In this document: positions 9,422-21,292 of the stretch, piece by piece
How positions within the stretch are numbered: the first letter of the stretch is position 1
Layout of the letters: each line of letters opens with the position of its first letter
Source: Euptelea pleiosperma
Lineage: Eukaryota; Streptophyta; Magnoliopsida; Ranunculales; Eupteleaceae
Assembly (NCBI GenBank): GCA_035048495.1
Contig: CM068546.1
Span: 15,940,435-16,004,434 of the forward strand
Length of the DNA stretch: 64,000 bases
Direction of reading: 5' to 3'
Notes under the pieces: model-generated
What the model was told of the DNA's origin: nothing
Seen by the model: the letters and a program-made list of their open reading frames with translations, nothing else
Databases searched by the model: none
Position numbers and translations under genes: made by a program

Positions 9422-11471
9422 TGTCACGCCCCCAAATCCGATATCTGGTCATATCGACCTTTCTCGTATCTTGAGGCGCGATCTGATCATACAAACGCGT
9501 AGTTAAACAAAACTGGTATCACGATGCAGCGGAAATACACCGGATAATTTTTCATTTTGTTTAAACAATCTATAAGATGAAACGTATTTTATTGACACAT
9601 TAATAATGTCAGAGGATCTCCCACCTCAAACAAAACCGTAATATGCCAATCTAAAAGAAAACATTGTATATATATCGTAGTCCCAAATATATGTTACCAA
9701 ACGGTCAAAAGACCTACATAACTCATGTATCCTTCTACAAGATAGAAGAATTAAATAAAATATAACATCGTCTCTAGCATAAGTCTATCAACAGAAATAC
9801 TGGAAGCATCAGACCAATTTCCCCTTATCCCTTCCTGAAAACAAAACATTTTAAAACGATGAGCTAGGGCCTAGTAAGTACATTCCTCATGCGTAAAACC
9901 ACTTAAATCAACGACTTTTGTTTATTTTAAAACAAATACGATTTGCAAATGAGTTTCACATGTAATTCGATAAACCTAATTCTCCATCAATTATGTATAA
10001 TTTCGAATACAATGATGACCTTTCACATAACAGTCAACATTTCTCTTATCAGAATACCCGTGACTTTCTATACAGTCAAACTATCAATTCTGATGTATTT
10101 AATACCAACATTCCATCGGTTCTAGTATACGATGTCAACACTTCTAGCTTACAAGTAGACTCCTTAATGTGTACACTAATTGTTTTATTTGGTATCCTCT
10201 CTCCGGATTCCCTAATTTCCTTTTAGGTATAAATACCCGAAGGGTCTCACGAATGAGACAAAGCCTCTCCTTTAGGGGATTGGAACCCCAAGGGGTCTTA
10301 AAGAAATAAGACAACTCCTGATACTTTAGGGGATTAGAACCCCAAGGGGTTTCAAAGAAATGAGACAACGCCTGATTCCAACTAATCTGATATTCCACAT
10401 TCCCAATCACGTTCTTATTCATGTCCTTAATCGTATTTATATGTATAAAACAGTAATGCTTGTAGAAACATCTTTACATGCATAACATTCATATTTTTAC
10501 ATTTTGAAACTAAAAATAAGAACATTTAAGCCCTATTAATATCCTAGAAAGCGAATACATAAAACGGATGAAAAACGCATATATCTCATTTTAAATGAAT
10601 TTGAGCATGACTTCATTCAACTAAATAGATTACACATGTCCTTATCTATCATAATTTCATGCTTTTAAGATTACAAGAAATCATCAATGCATTTACACAT
10701 TTTATGTGAAAAATACAAGAATTGGGATTTTTCCTTGCTAAAATTTAACAGATAACAATAATAACATTTTCAGACATTTTCTCCAAAAATAATAGAATTT
10801 TCTAGAATTTTTCTATAATATTCCATGAATTTTTTACTATTTCTAAAATAAAGTAATATTTATAAATAAATAATTAAATAATTAAATAAATAAATAAATA
10901 AATAAAGGCATAAAATAAATAACTATGTACTTGTGAATACACTAGAATCCCGAATCCTTGAACCTCGTACGGCTTGAATCTCGAGGTAGCGCGTATCTCG
11001 AGACAGTGGGTCCTACAAAAAAAACTTTTCTAAGGACCTCTTGAATATTTTAAGAACTCTTAAGAATTTTTTTAGAATTTCTTCTAGTTGAGTGGTTTTT
11101 TTGCAAATATTCTTACCTCAGGGGTTAGAATGCAAATACCGAAACTGATGTAATTTTTTCAAGGCATGGCCTTGTATTTATAGAGGTTGAAAACTTAGAA
11201 CTTTTCATTCCTATTCAATGTGGGACTATAATTTTGAACATTGTCCATTTTTTTTTCTTCAAATTTTAGATTTTTGATATCAAACTATAGTATATAAAAA
11301 CTTAAAATGTTGCATAGAACTAAACACAATAACTTTTGACTCGTACGTCTGATTTGGACAAACTTGATACTAATAGAAAGCTATTGTTGAGACCTTTAAA
11401 ATGGCATACAAATAATGTTCAAAGTATTATAAAAAGTCTACTATAATATTGCTAGAAATAGGATCATTACA
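9422..11471 (-). repeat. 5' LTR of the outer gypsy element
   Basis: This 2050-bp LTR runs on the plus strand from TGTCACGCCCCC to TCATTACA. The same sequence, with scattered differences, forms the solo LTR at 15441-21192. It holds two back-to-back copies of a short repeat (TTTAGGGGATTGGAACCCC-like, near 10270 and 10325). It abuts LINE coding sequence at 11472. Confidence 0.9.
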
Positions 11472-12945
11472 CCTACCTTGGGCTTCTGTTGGGAGTTCGC
11501 CTATTTCGAACACCATTTGGACTCGGTGATTGAAAGAGTCGAGAGAAGACTGGCTAACTGGAAGAAAAGCATTCTATCTTTTGGGGGAAGTACATTGATT
11601 AAAAAAGCACATTGGCTAGCCTCCTTATTTACTACATGTCGTTGTTTAGGATGTTGTGCTCAATGACTAATAAGCATGGTTTAAAATTTCGGAATGTTTC
11701 ATAAGAAAACTGAAACGAAACATTTCTTTCTTTCGTTTCGTAATGTTTCTCTTTGTTTCACCGAGACAAACCGAGAGAATCCAAAAAATAAAAAATACTA
11801 TTTTGGAAATATTTCGAAATGTTTCATAATGTTTCGTAATGTTTTGGAATGTTTCGTAAATGTTTTGGAAATTTTGTTTTTTCACCATTTTTTCAATGTT
11901 TCGTGAATGTTTTGTTTCGTTTCGGAGTTTCTCGATTTTTCACTTGACCGATACATTCCTCCGAAATGAAATTTTAAACCTTGCTAATAAGTTGGTAAGA
12001 TTACAAGAGATATTCAGTGGATAGGAGGGGGTAAAGAAAAATTCCATCCTGTTAGATGGAAATGGTTTGCCATCCTAAGAAGTTTGGGGGTTTTGTATTA
12101 AGGAGGCTGAATTTGATGAACAGTGCCTTGTTGGGTAAATGGTTGTGGAGATTCAATTAAGAGACTAGTGCATTATAGAGAAGGGTCATAGCTCACAAAT
12201 ATGGGGCTTGTAGAGTGGATGAGATAGTAGAGAATTGTCATCTACCTATGGCCTTGGGGTTTACAGACGGGTTATGACATTTTTTGAGCTGTTCGTTAAA
12301 GGGGTATCCTCAATGGTGGGGAATGGGGAGAGAGTTTGGTTGTGTGAAGATGATTGGAGTTTGGGAGGGTAAATTACGCGAGTTATGCAATGCCGTGTTG
12401 CTACAAATTGGTTGACTCAAAAAATTTATCAGTATCATTACTTTACTTGAAGGAATGAGGAGATAGCGTGCTGCCCTGTGTTCAGGAGAAATTTGCTTTA
12501 TAAGGAATGGAAGTGTGCATTGATCTTTAGGTAGGCTTGAAGCGTTTTAAATTTCCTTGGAGTCAAAAGATAGTAGATTGGGGAAGAGGAACACTAGTGG
12601 TATCTTTTTGGTTAAATCTTTCTACTATCAATTGGACGGTGGTCACAGACAAGATTTTGACTATAGATAGCTTAATCCATCGAAAGATGACTATCATTAG
12701 CATCGTGTGCAAGGAGGACATGGAGTCTGTCAATCTCTTGTTTTTCATTGCGGGCTTGCCAGGGTGGTGTGGAGCTTCTTCATCTTGGCATTGGACTATA
12801 ACATGGTCTTCTTGAGGGATATCGTGGATGTTTTTGTTTCTTGGCTCAAGGAAAGTCTAGGACAATACAAGGGATAATATAAATCCTTCCATATGCCTTT
12901 AGTTGAGGCATTTGGAAAGAGCGTAATCACCATATTTTAACCCAA
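11472..12945 (+). pseudogene. L1-type LINE ORF2 C-terminal part
   Basis: Plus-strand pieces in shifting frames match the end of a plant L1 reverse transcriptase: YLGLLLG then VIERVERRLANWKKSILSFG (11475-11590), then after the MITE the RLQ...GGGK...FHPVRW block and LNLMNSALLGKWLWRFN (12000-12160), and a GNGERVWLCEDDW motif (about 12320-12350). The zinc-finger-like RVT region follows (KILTIDSLIHRKMTI and VCKEDMESV, 12650-12740), and a WKERNH motif lies near 12915. Stops and frameshifts show old decay. The 5' part would lie left of the outer gypsy element. Confidence 0.8.
11675..11983. mobile_element. hAT-type MITE in the LINE
   Basis: This 309-bp element has inverted ends CAWGGTTTAAAATTTC and an 8-bp target duplication CTAATAAG (11667-11674 and 11984-11991). 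It has no coding capacity and is full of GAAACATTTCG / CGAAATGTTTC words. The 8-bp duplication points to hAT transposase. Confidence 0.85.
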
Positions 12946-12969
12946 AGGCTAGTACAAGCTACAACACCC

Positions 12970-13800
12970 AATAATAACTGAATCCCAATTAAAAAGAGAT
13001 GTATTCGGCCCGAATACCACTATGCTCTTTGAGAATAGCCGACCAATGGAACAACAATGCTTTTTGACCTCTTACTCATGTCTCAATGGACCAACCACCT
13101 TGAAGAAGCTCCTTCATGTTCTTGGGCCCAATCCAGTACTTATCAAATAAGCCGAAGAAACACATACCACACTTGGTGCAAAAGGTACAACAGAAAGCAA
13201 GTGATCCACATTATTCACTCATTTTGCAAAGGAAGCATATATTTAAAAGAATCTTGTGCTTGTTAATCAGATGATCCACTGTCATAATTTTGTCCTAAGA
13301 TTCTATTTGTAGAAAGAATGCTACTTTAGAAGGAATAGAGAGGCCACGTCAAATTTGCTAGGAAGGACCCCAGAAAGAACTAATGCCAAAAAGAATGACC
13401 TTACCGTACAGGCTCCTATGTGGTCCTATTATCATCCTCTGAGTTAGTTGGCAATTGAACCTCATTAAGGCATTCCATTAATCTAGCAATAAACTCCAAT
13501 TTCCAATCACTGAATTCCTGTTAAACTTCAAAGTCCATTACATCTCCTGAGTTTCTTTCAAAAAATATTTTAACATAGCTCCCCTAAAAGGTGACGTGTC
13601 AAAATGGAGGATGGAAAGTCAAAGAAACCTCTCCCCAACTAAGATCATCCCAACACCACACCCTGTCACCAGTTCCCACTTCAAACTTAATTCCTTTAAA
13701 GAATTGTTTTGCAAAATCTTTAGAGAATTCGGACTTCCGGAGATACCTTTCCACACCCCAACTCCATTGGAAGTGATAACCTCGTTGCAATCCTAGCCGA
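12970..13800 (-). pseudogene. Second LINE fragment, opposite strand
   Basis: On the minus strand, FFKGIKFEVGTGDRVWCWDDL (13599-13700) is the GNGxRVRFWDDxW region of an L1 ORF2. Nearer the 3' end, MCFF..FDKYWIGPKNMKELLQGG (about 13060-13180) is the RVT zinc-finger end with its usual LLQGGW tail. Several stops are present. It lies head to tail against the plus-strand LINE, so two separate insertions have met here. Confidence 0.65.
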
Positions 13801-15258
13801 AGTATTTGCTCTCAAACTTACTAAGAATGACCCTTTTCAACAAACTACCTGGTTCCTCACCAAACCTCTAGTACCGTTTACCTAAGAGGTCTAATGACGC
13901 CTAATGGTATTCAAAAAAATCTTCCTCTCCATTTTGTAAAAGCTTTTCAATTCGGTTGGCAATGGACGCTGGCATGGTGACGAGAGTTAAAAAAAGGTGG
14001 GCGAAGATGAAAGAGTGCTTGATGGTTTGTCCCACACCTCTTTAAGTGGCAAGGCTGAAATCGGACTAAATACAAAAAAGAAAGAGCAAAGTAATCCAAA
14101 TCAACCCACACCCTTTGTACGAACAAACTGAAAATGGGGATCCTATGTATCAGACCAGGAAATTGAGCTTCACACCTAACTAAAGAATTATCAAAAGCAA
14201 CTACTTTCTCTTTTGTTTATTTTTTTATATTTAATAGTAGTACTATAAAACTTTTCAAACATGAATTCCCAAAAATAGAATCCTCCCAACAACTAGTTTT
14301 CTAACTGAAAAGATTTTGGATAATAGCTAAATCCTAATAGATTCTATTAATAAAAGCGGAAATAAGATATTGAAATAAATCTTTTGAATCCCACAAATGA
14401 TTTCTCCAAAAGTCTGAATTCTCTAATTCTTTAAGGGGATTGTTATGATACCATTCTCATTAGGGAGAATTTGGACTTTTAGAGATATCTTTATGTATCG
14501 AGAGTTAAAAAAAGGGAGTTCCTTGCCGATTTTTTCAAATAATCAGATTAATTGTAGATTAAACGAAAAAATTAATTAGCGATTTTGATGATTAATCGGC
14601 TTAATTCGCTGTTACTAAAAAACGCTGATTTTAAATCGGCAATTTTTGTGACTAGGCGTGCAATACATCTGGGTCATATTCATACACAACTAGCTAAGCT
14701 ATCAAACTTCCACATGGTACCAAGGATGTTTCGGGTCTTGCACCTTGATAGCCCAATGTCCTGTTACTCTTTAGGCATGTTCTCCCGGCTTTACAGTCAC
14801 GAAGGGACCATCGAAGGGTTAATGGTGAATCATAAAGAACCGAACTTTAATACCAAGTGCCCATGCACCCCAACTATCTTTTCTTGCCAGGCACCAAAAA
14901 TAATAATAGAACCACGAATGGATGCATGACAAGTATGAAAAATAGCCAAAAGTGCCCACATCAAAATCTGCTAAAAATAAATCTCAAACCCGAAAACAAT
15001 AGAAGAAAAATCATAACTGAAGATCTATAAGTCTGATTGGGTTGAATTTCGGATATGTATTCCATAAATAGCAAGCACAACACCCTCTTAAAATTTAGGC
15101 CAATCCAATAACAAAAAGGGTCCATTCGACCATAAAAACCAATCTGGGCTTCGAGTTTCAAAAAGAACAAAAACAAGGCAAAACATGCGAAAAACAACTC
15201 AAATAGATCTAACATGCTTGTAAAACTATAAAGCAGTATTAAACAGTATACTTGATTT
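13801..15258. other. No gene recognised
   Basis: This stretch is AT-rich. A 114-codon plus-strand open frame at 14585-14929 resembles nothing I know. Near 14510-14650 there are scattered repeats of GATTAATCGGC-like words on both strands, which may be the end of an old DNA transposon. Nothing firm is seen. Confidence 0.5.
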
Positions 15259-17424
15259 GTTAACCACTATGATGCCTGGATACAGATACAGATACGGACA
15301 CGGATACAGGAGTGGGGATAGGACTGGACATTTTCCAAAATCAAAGACACGGATACGGATACGAGTATTCTATTTTGTAGTTCAAAATTTTTCTTTTCTC
15401 TAATCTTTTCAACTTTTTGTGAAGAATACGTGGGGATACGTGTCACGCCCCCAAATCCGATATTTTGTCATATCGACCTTTCTCGTATCTTGAGGCGCGA
15501 TCTGATCATACAAACGCACAGTTAAACAAAACTGGTATCACGATGCAGCGGAAATACACCAGAATTTTTTCCATTTTGTTTAAACAATCCATAAGACGAA
15601 ACGCACTTCATTGACACATTAATAATGTTAGAGGATCTCTCACCTCAAACAAAACCGTAATATGCCCATCCAAAAGAAAACATTGTATATATATCGTACT
15701 CCCAAATACATGTTACTAAATAGTCAAACGACCTACATAACTCATGTATCCTTCTACAAGATAGAAGAATTAAACAAAATATAACATCGTCTCTAGCACA
15801 AATCTATCAACAGAAATGCTGGAAGCATCAGACCAACTTCCCCTAATCCTTTCCTGAAAATAAAACATTTTAAAACGATGAGCTAGGGCTCAGTAAGTAC
15901 ATTCCTCATGCGTAAAATCACTTAAATCAGCGACTTTTGTTTATTTTAAAACAAATACGATTTGCAAATGAATTTCACATGTAATTCGATAAAACTCAAT
16001 TCTCCATCAATTACTTACGTATAACTTCGAATAAAATGATGACTTTTCACATAACAGTCAACTTTTCTCTTGTCAGAATACCCGTGACCATTTCTATACA
16101 GTCAAACTATCAATTTTGATGTATTTAGTACCAACATTCCATCGGTCCTACTGTACGATGTCAACACTTCTAGTCCACAAGTAAACTCCTTAATGTGCAC
16201 ACTAATTGTTTCATTAGGTATCCTCTCTCCGGATTCCCTAATTTTCTTTTAGGTATAAATACCCGATGGGTCTCATGAATGAGACAACGCCTCTTCTTTA
16301 GGGGACTGGAACCCCAAGGGGTCTTAAGGAATTAAGACAACGCCTGATACTTTAGGGGACTAAAACCCCAAGGGGTCTCAAAGAAATGAGACAACGCCTG
16401 ATTCTAACTAATCTGATATTCCACATTCCCAATCACGTTCTTATTCATGTCCTTAATCGTATTTATATGCATAAAATAATAATGTTTGTAGAAACATCTT
16501 TACATGCATAACATTCATATTTTTGCATTTTGAAACTAAAATAAGAACATTTAAGCCCTATTAATATCTTAGAAAGCGAATACATAAAACGGATGAAAAA
16601 CGCATATATCTCATTTTAAATGAATTTGAGCATGACTTCATCAAATTAAATAGATTACACATGTCCTCATCTATCATAATTTCATGCTTTTAAGATTACA
16701 AGAAATTATCAATGCATTTACACATTTTATGTGGAAGATACAAGAATTGGGATTTTTCCTTGCTAAAATTTAACAGATAACAAGAATAATATTTTTAGAC
16801 ATTTTCCCCAAAAATAATAGAATTTTTCTACAATATTTTGTGAATTTTCTACTATTTCAAAAAAAATATTTTTAAATAAATAAATAATAATTAATTAATT
16901 AATTAATTAAATAAATAAATGCATAAAATAAATAACTATGTACTTACAAGTGAATACGCTATAATCCCAAATCCTTGAACCTCGTATGATGCAAATCTCA
17001 AGGTAGCGCGTATCTCGAGGTAGTAGGTGCCACAAAAACTTTTCAAAGGACCTCCTGAATATTTTCAGGAATTCCTAGGAATTTTCTAGAATTTCTTCTA
17101 GTTGATGGATTTTTTTGCAAATATTCTTACCTCAGGGGTTAGAATGCAAATACCCAAATTGATGTAATTTTCTCAAGGCATGGTCTTGTATTTATAGATG
17201 TTGAAAACTCAGAACTTTTCATTCCTATCCGATGTGGGATTATAATTTTGAAAATTATCTTTTTTTTTCAAATTTTATATTTTTGATATCAAACTATATC
17301 TTTAAAATGTTGCCCAGCACTAAACACAATAACTTTTGACTCGCACGTCCGATTTGGACAAACTTGATACCGATATAAAGTTATTGTTGAGACTTTTAAA
17401 ATGGCATACATATAATGTTCAAAG

Positions 17425-20400
17425 CAAAGTTTAAAAAGCTAGTTCGGGAACTGAGGCGTTTTCTCTAAAAATGGCGAGGCGTAGCCTCGAGGCGGTACCG
17501 AGGTGTAAGCCTCATTTAAGTTTCAGTTTTTAAAAAAAAAAGTGCTTAAAAAATTCTAAAAAAAATATAATTAATTCTAGAAAAATGAGAAACAACATAT
17601 CATGTGAAAAAAATAACTTAAATAAGCATAAAAGTAAGTGAGGCTATAACTTTTACCTTATGAGCGATGCTGTCGGGAATGCTTGAATGCTGAATCAAAT
17701 CTTAAAAACATAAAGCACATTTGATATGCCAACTAACAACATAGGTAACCAACAAGATAGAGTTAAGAAAGAGAGTAGAGCAAGTAGTAAAAATTAAAAT
17801 TAGCAAGTTAATACATTCAACTCCTATTCTTAATATCTTATATTGTCACACAAAAATGAATCTTTATATTCTTCATCCCCAATATCATCATCATCGCTAA
17901 TGGGGTCTTCTAAGGAGTCATCATGATATCTGATGCCCCTATCATGTTCTCCTTCATCGGATTCAACCTCCACCCATTCATCTTCTTCGTCCACCAATTC
18001 CATGGGAGACTTTCCTTTACCTAGTTAAAAAAGATGAACACATTAATACAATGTAGAGTAATTTAATGATGTAAGTTTTTACTTGTCAAAGTGTCTAAGT
18101 CCATAATTAATTCACTAACCTCTTCCAATTCCTGCACTTGGTTGTCCTCTTCCTCTTCCTCTAGAGGTTGTACTCTTCTTTCTCCTTCTAGTTCCTTGTG
18201 GCTCTGATTGTGCCATTGCAATCTCAAGGGCATTGAAATCGAGTTCATCGAGATCATTGTGCCATGTAGGACAAGGGCAAGACTCTTGCACCGCTGGTTC
18301 TGCATCTGACACCACATTCTCCATTCCTCCTGTCTCCTCCCCCTTGTTCAACAAGCCATTCGTCATTACTATCGATGCTTTCAACAACCAGTGGATCTTC
18401 TTCTTCATTTTCACGCCTTAGCCTATTTTTCAACTGCTTAACCTCAACTTCTTGTTGTACATCACAAAAACTAAGGCATTCAACTTTGTTTGATCCAACC
18501 TATTTCTTCTCTTTGTATGCACCTAAAAGAAGTAGAAAAACTTATACATCAATACATGATTGAAGTCCTAAGACTTCTTAGTAACTCCTAACTCAACTCA
18601 ACTTAATTACCTGATTGAAGGTTGACCAATTCCGCTCACATCCTGAAGAAGTGCAAGTGAGACTTAGCACTCTAACGGCAAACTTAGTCAATGCCGGTGT
18701 GCTATCTCCATAAGCTAGCCACCAATTAGCTACAAAAAAATTTCACAATTAAATATAGAAGTATATGATTATATAAGTATATACTTAACTATATAACAAT
18801 AATCATTGGCTCACCAGGAGTGCGCTTCTTTCTTGTTGACTCTGCTTGAGGCCGGCCAAATAAACCAATCTTCCCACGAAATTGGTCAATTTCTAAGGCA
18901 GCTTGCTCCCTCTCTTTTGGGTCTAGAATTAGCTTGTCCATACAATTATATAGACCCAATTTAATTTCTGGATGAGTAGAGAAGTCAGGGTCATAATGAA
19001 ATTGTGGATTGAGGAAGTATGCTGCGGCATGTAGATGGCGGTGCATTTGGAAGTCCCACTTCTCGTCAATGATGTCCCATATTTCTTTGTACTTGGATAG
19101 ATCATTATCCAAGTTTTTTGCAATCTCTTCTCCTATCCATTGCCCCATATATAAAGCCCATAGCTGGTTCTTTTTCTGAATCTACAATCCTCAAAACACC
19201 AACTAAAGGTTTCGTAGCCTTCAAAGAATACACCACACTAGGCCAAAAATTGTTGTCCTTCAACACAATTTTCCTAATGGCTTTTCCTTCATCTTTTTTG
19301 GCCCACACACTGCTTGCCCACTTGCTAGATGTAAACATGGCCTCCAATGGCTGCCTACTATGTAGCATGCTCTGTAATGTCAAGTTTGCTGTAGCAAACC
19401 TTGTTGCGGCTGGGCGAATCAACTCTCTTTTTGTAAAGCTTCTCATCAAAGCAAGTACCCAACCATGGCTGTAAATAAAGTTACTAACTTTCCTAGCCTT
19501 CCTATATGCAGAAGCAAGCTGAGGCAAACTATAAATCCTCTCAAGCATCAAGTCGATGCAATGAGCTGCACATGGAGTCCAATAAAGTCCTTGTCTTTTC
19601 TCCATCAATCTCTCTCCAGCTAGTTTGTAGGCAGATGCATTATCAGTCACAATCTGCACTACATGTTCTTCTCCCACCTCCTCAACAACCTCATCTAGAA
19701 GCTTGAACATCAGGTTGTTATCCTTGATTGCAGCCGATGCATCCACACTTCTTAAAAACACTGTCCCCTCTGGATTGTTGACAAGAAAGTTGAGCAATTG
19801 TCGACCCCTCATATCTTTCCAACCATCTGACATGATGGTAACTCCTGTTTTGGGCCATGTTTTCTTGACTTCTTCAATCATTGAATCTGTTGTCTTCACC
19901 TCTTCCTTAAGGATCCACGTCCGCAGCTCGTACATGCTAGGTGGTTTTAAACCACGCCCATACTCTCCAACTGCCCTCAACATATTCACAAAAGGACTAG
20001 TGGCAACATTGAATGAAAGACCATTTTCAAAAAAGAACCGTCCAATGTCCAAGCACACTTGGTTCCTATGGTCCTTTGCATTGTGAGGTGTTAAGACACG
20101 TGGTGGTTCTACATTTTCATGCCTAACACCACCCTCACTACCACCCATATGGTTCTTGGGCTCGGCCACAACATATCTATCCATTGGCCCCCTTACTCCA
20201 CGCGAGGAAACCGTATTAGCACCACTAGATCACCCACACCCAGTGCGGAGCCTACTTCCTCGGTTGCACCACCACCATAATATGAGCCCCTATTGGACAT
20301 AAATTCAAAATCTTCATGAGCCACACTTCTTTTTTGTGCTCCTTTAGCCATGTAGGCTTTGATCTCTTCTATAACTTCTAGGGGTGCCTTTGTACATGGA

Positions 20401-21138
20401 GATACATTATTATGGGTACCCGCTAGATGATCCTTCATCCTTTTCACCCCTCCTTTTACAACCCTACTACAAAAATTGCATTGTAGATAAATGTAACCCT
20501 TGGATCCCACATTTGGACCCTCAACCTCTACCCATACTTTCATGCCGGATCTTTTCTACTACTACCACTACTCCCATGCTTCTTAGAAACCCCTTTCACC
20601 ATCTTCAATCATATTATTAGAAAAAACAACAACAACAAACTATTAAAGAAGGAAAAATAATAAAATTTTACATGTATTTATGAAAAATAAGGTAAAAACC
20701 CAAAATATAGTCACATACCTTAAAAATTCTTCAAAGCTTTGCTTTCTTGCTTGAGTTTGGTGAGATTGCTCAAAAGAAAACCGTAGGAAGTGACGGATTG
20801 TGATTCGGACAAGATTTGAGCTCTCTAGGAGGATTTCTCTAAAATGGGAAAAACTAGGGTTCAAAGAGTTGATTTAAGATTTCTCCCAAAATAATGAGTT
20901 TTAGATACTCAAATATGGACCATTTAGGTCGTTTTTGTCATATAATAGGATTAGAGGGGGTATTATGGGAAAAAATAGCAAAAAAAAGAGCAAAAAATAA
21001 AAAAAAACGGGTTTCGGTTGGACCCATTACCGTGTAAAACTGAGGCTTAAGCCTTAGTTGCGCCTCGAGGCTGTTTTTCATCGCCTCGCCTCGAGGCGCG
21101 CCTCGAGGCGTACGCCTCTAACGCTTTTTTAAACTTTG
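17425..21138 (-). mobile_element. hAT transposon, 3.7 kb, with broken transposase
   Basis: Its terminal inverted repeats are CAAAGTTTAAAAAGC (left) and CAAAGTTTAAAAAAGC (right, reverse-complemented). The 8-bp duplication is GTTCAAAG (17417-17424) and GTTCAAAT (21139-21146, one mismatch). The intact LTR at 9422-11471 shows the empty site (TGTTCAAAGTATT near 11418). The regions just inside both ends are rich in GCCTCGAGGCG palindromes. A transposase gene runs on the minus strand. The element could have been mobile but is now inactive. Confidence 0.92.
18115..20601 (-). pseudogene. hAT transposase with BED finger, DUF659 and dimerisation domain
   Basis: The order on the minus strand is as follows. 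A BED zinc finger lies at 20350-20540 (CNFCSRVV, then HLAGTH). A linker and DUF659-type domain lie at 19105-20184 (TIMSDGWKDMRGRQLLNFLV, VTDNASAYKLAGE, CAAHCIDLMLERI). The following core is at 18789-19148. A separate exon at 18611-18729 holds the hAT dimerisation motif (NWWLAYGDSTPALTKFAVRV and CERNWSTF). C-terminal exons rich in acidic and RGRGRG residues extend to about 18115. The protein would cut and paste hAT elements. Lesions are a stop and a lost base before the BED finger (about 20520), a frameshift near 20200-20240 and a frameshift near 19120-19135. Confidence 0.85.
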
Positions 21139-21292
21139 GTTCAAATATTATAAAAAGTCTACTATAATATTGCTAGAAATAGGGTCATTACAATACGTGT
21201 CGATAGAGTGTCTGGTGTCTGTATCTGTGTTGACAAGACACGATACTGGTACGAGGCACTAGTATAGGTATCCGGGTATCATAGGTTAACCA

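Larger units (their letters stand above)
1..11471 (-). mobile_element. Outer Ty3/gypsy element (Tekay-like), partial
   Basis: In element order on the minus strand it shows a 5' LTR (9422-11471), a PBS (about 9400-9418), gag (about 9204 down to 8180), protease (split across 8190-8112 and 956-857) and integrase (about 838 to 1). The 3' end is left of the window. It is split by the chromovirus at 957-8106. Protease runs almost directly into the region just before the integrase HHCC domain, so reverse transcriptase and RNase H are missing. Several frameshifts show that it is dead. The Tekay-like label comes from the style of the gag and of the zinc knuckle and is an inference. The LTR at its right end cuts into LINE sequence, so the element was inserted into a LINE. 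Confidence 0.85.
15441..21192 (-). repeat. Solo LTR of the outer gypsy family, split by a hAT
   Basis: It runs from TGTCACGCCCCC to TCATTACA like 9422-11471 and is flanked by ATACG on both sides (15436-15440 and 21193-21197). There is no internal element sequence, so it arose by recombination between two LTRs. The hAT at 17425-21138 lies inside it near its right end. Confidence 0.9.
15267..21284. mobile_element. TIR element (hAT-like) split by a solo LTR
   Basis: The ends are inverted: the left reads CTATGATGCCTGGATAC and the right, reverse-complemented, CTATGATACCCGGATAC. They are flanked by the 8-bp repeat GTTAACCA (15259-15266 and 21285-21292). The interior carries ATACGGATAC-type hexamer repeats on the left arm and matching reverse-complement words on the right. 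Without the nested LTR (15441-21192) it is only about 260 bp, so it is a MITE. GTTAAC is itself a palindrome, which slightly weakens the duplication evidence. Confidence 0.7.

Noticed and set aside
14585..14929. 114-codon plus-strand gene
   Set aside because: No family, no neighbours, no splice or promoter context; probably chance.
20193..20543. ATG at 20543 as the true start of the hAT transposase
   Set aside because: The conserved N-terminal lead-in (from about 20601) is in another frame and broken just before this ATG, so the ATG is coincidental.
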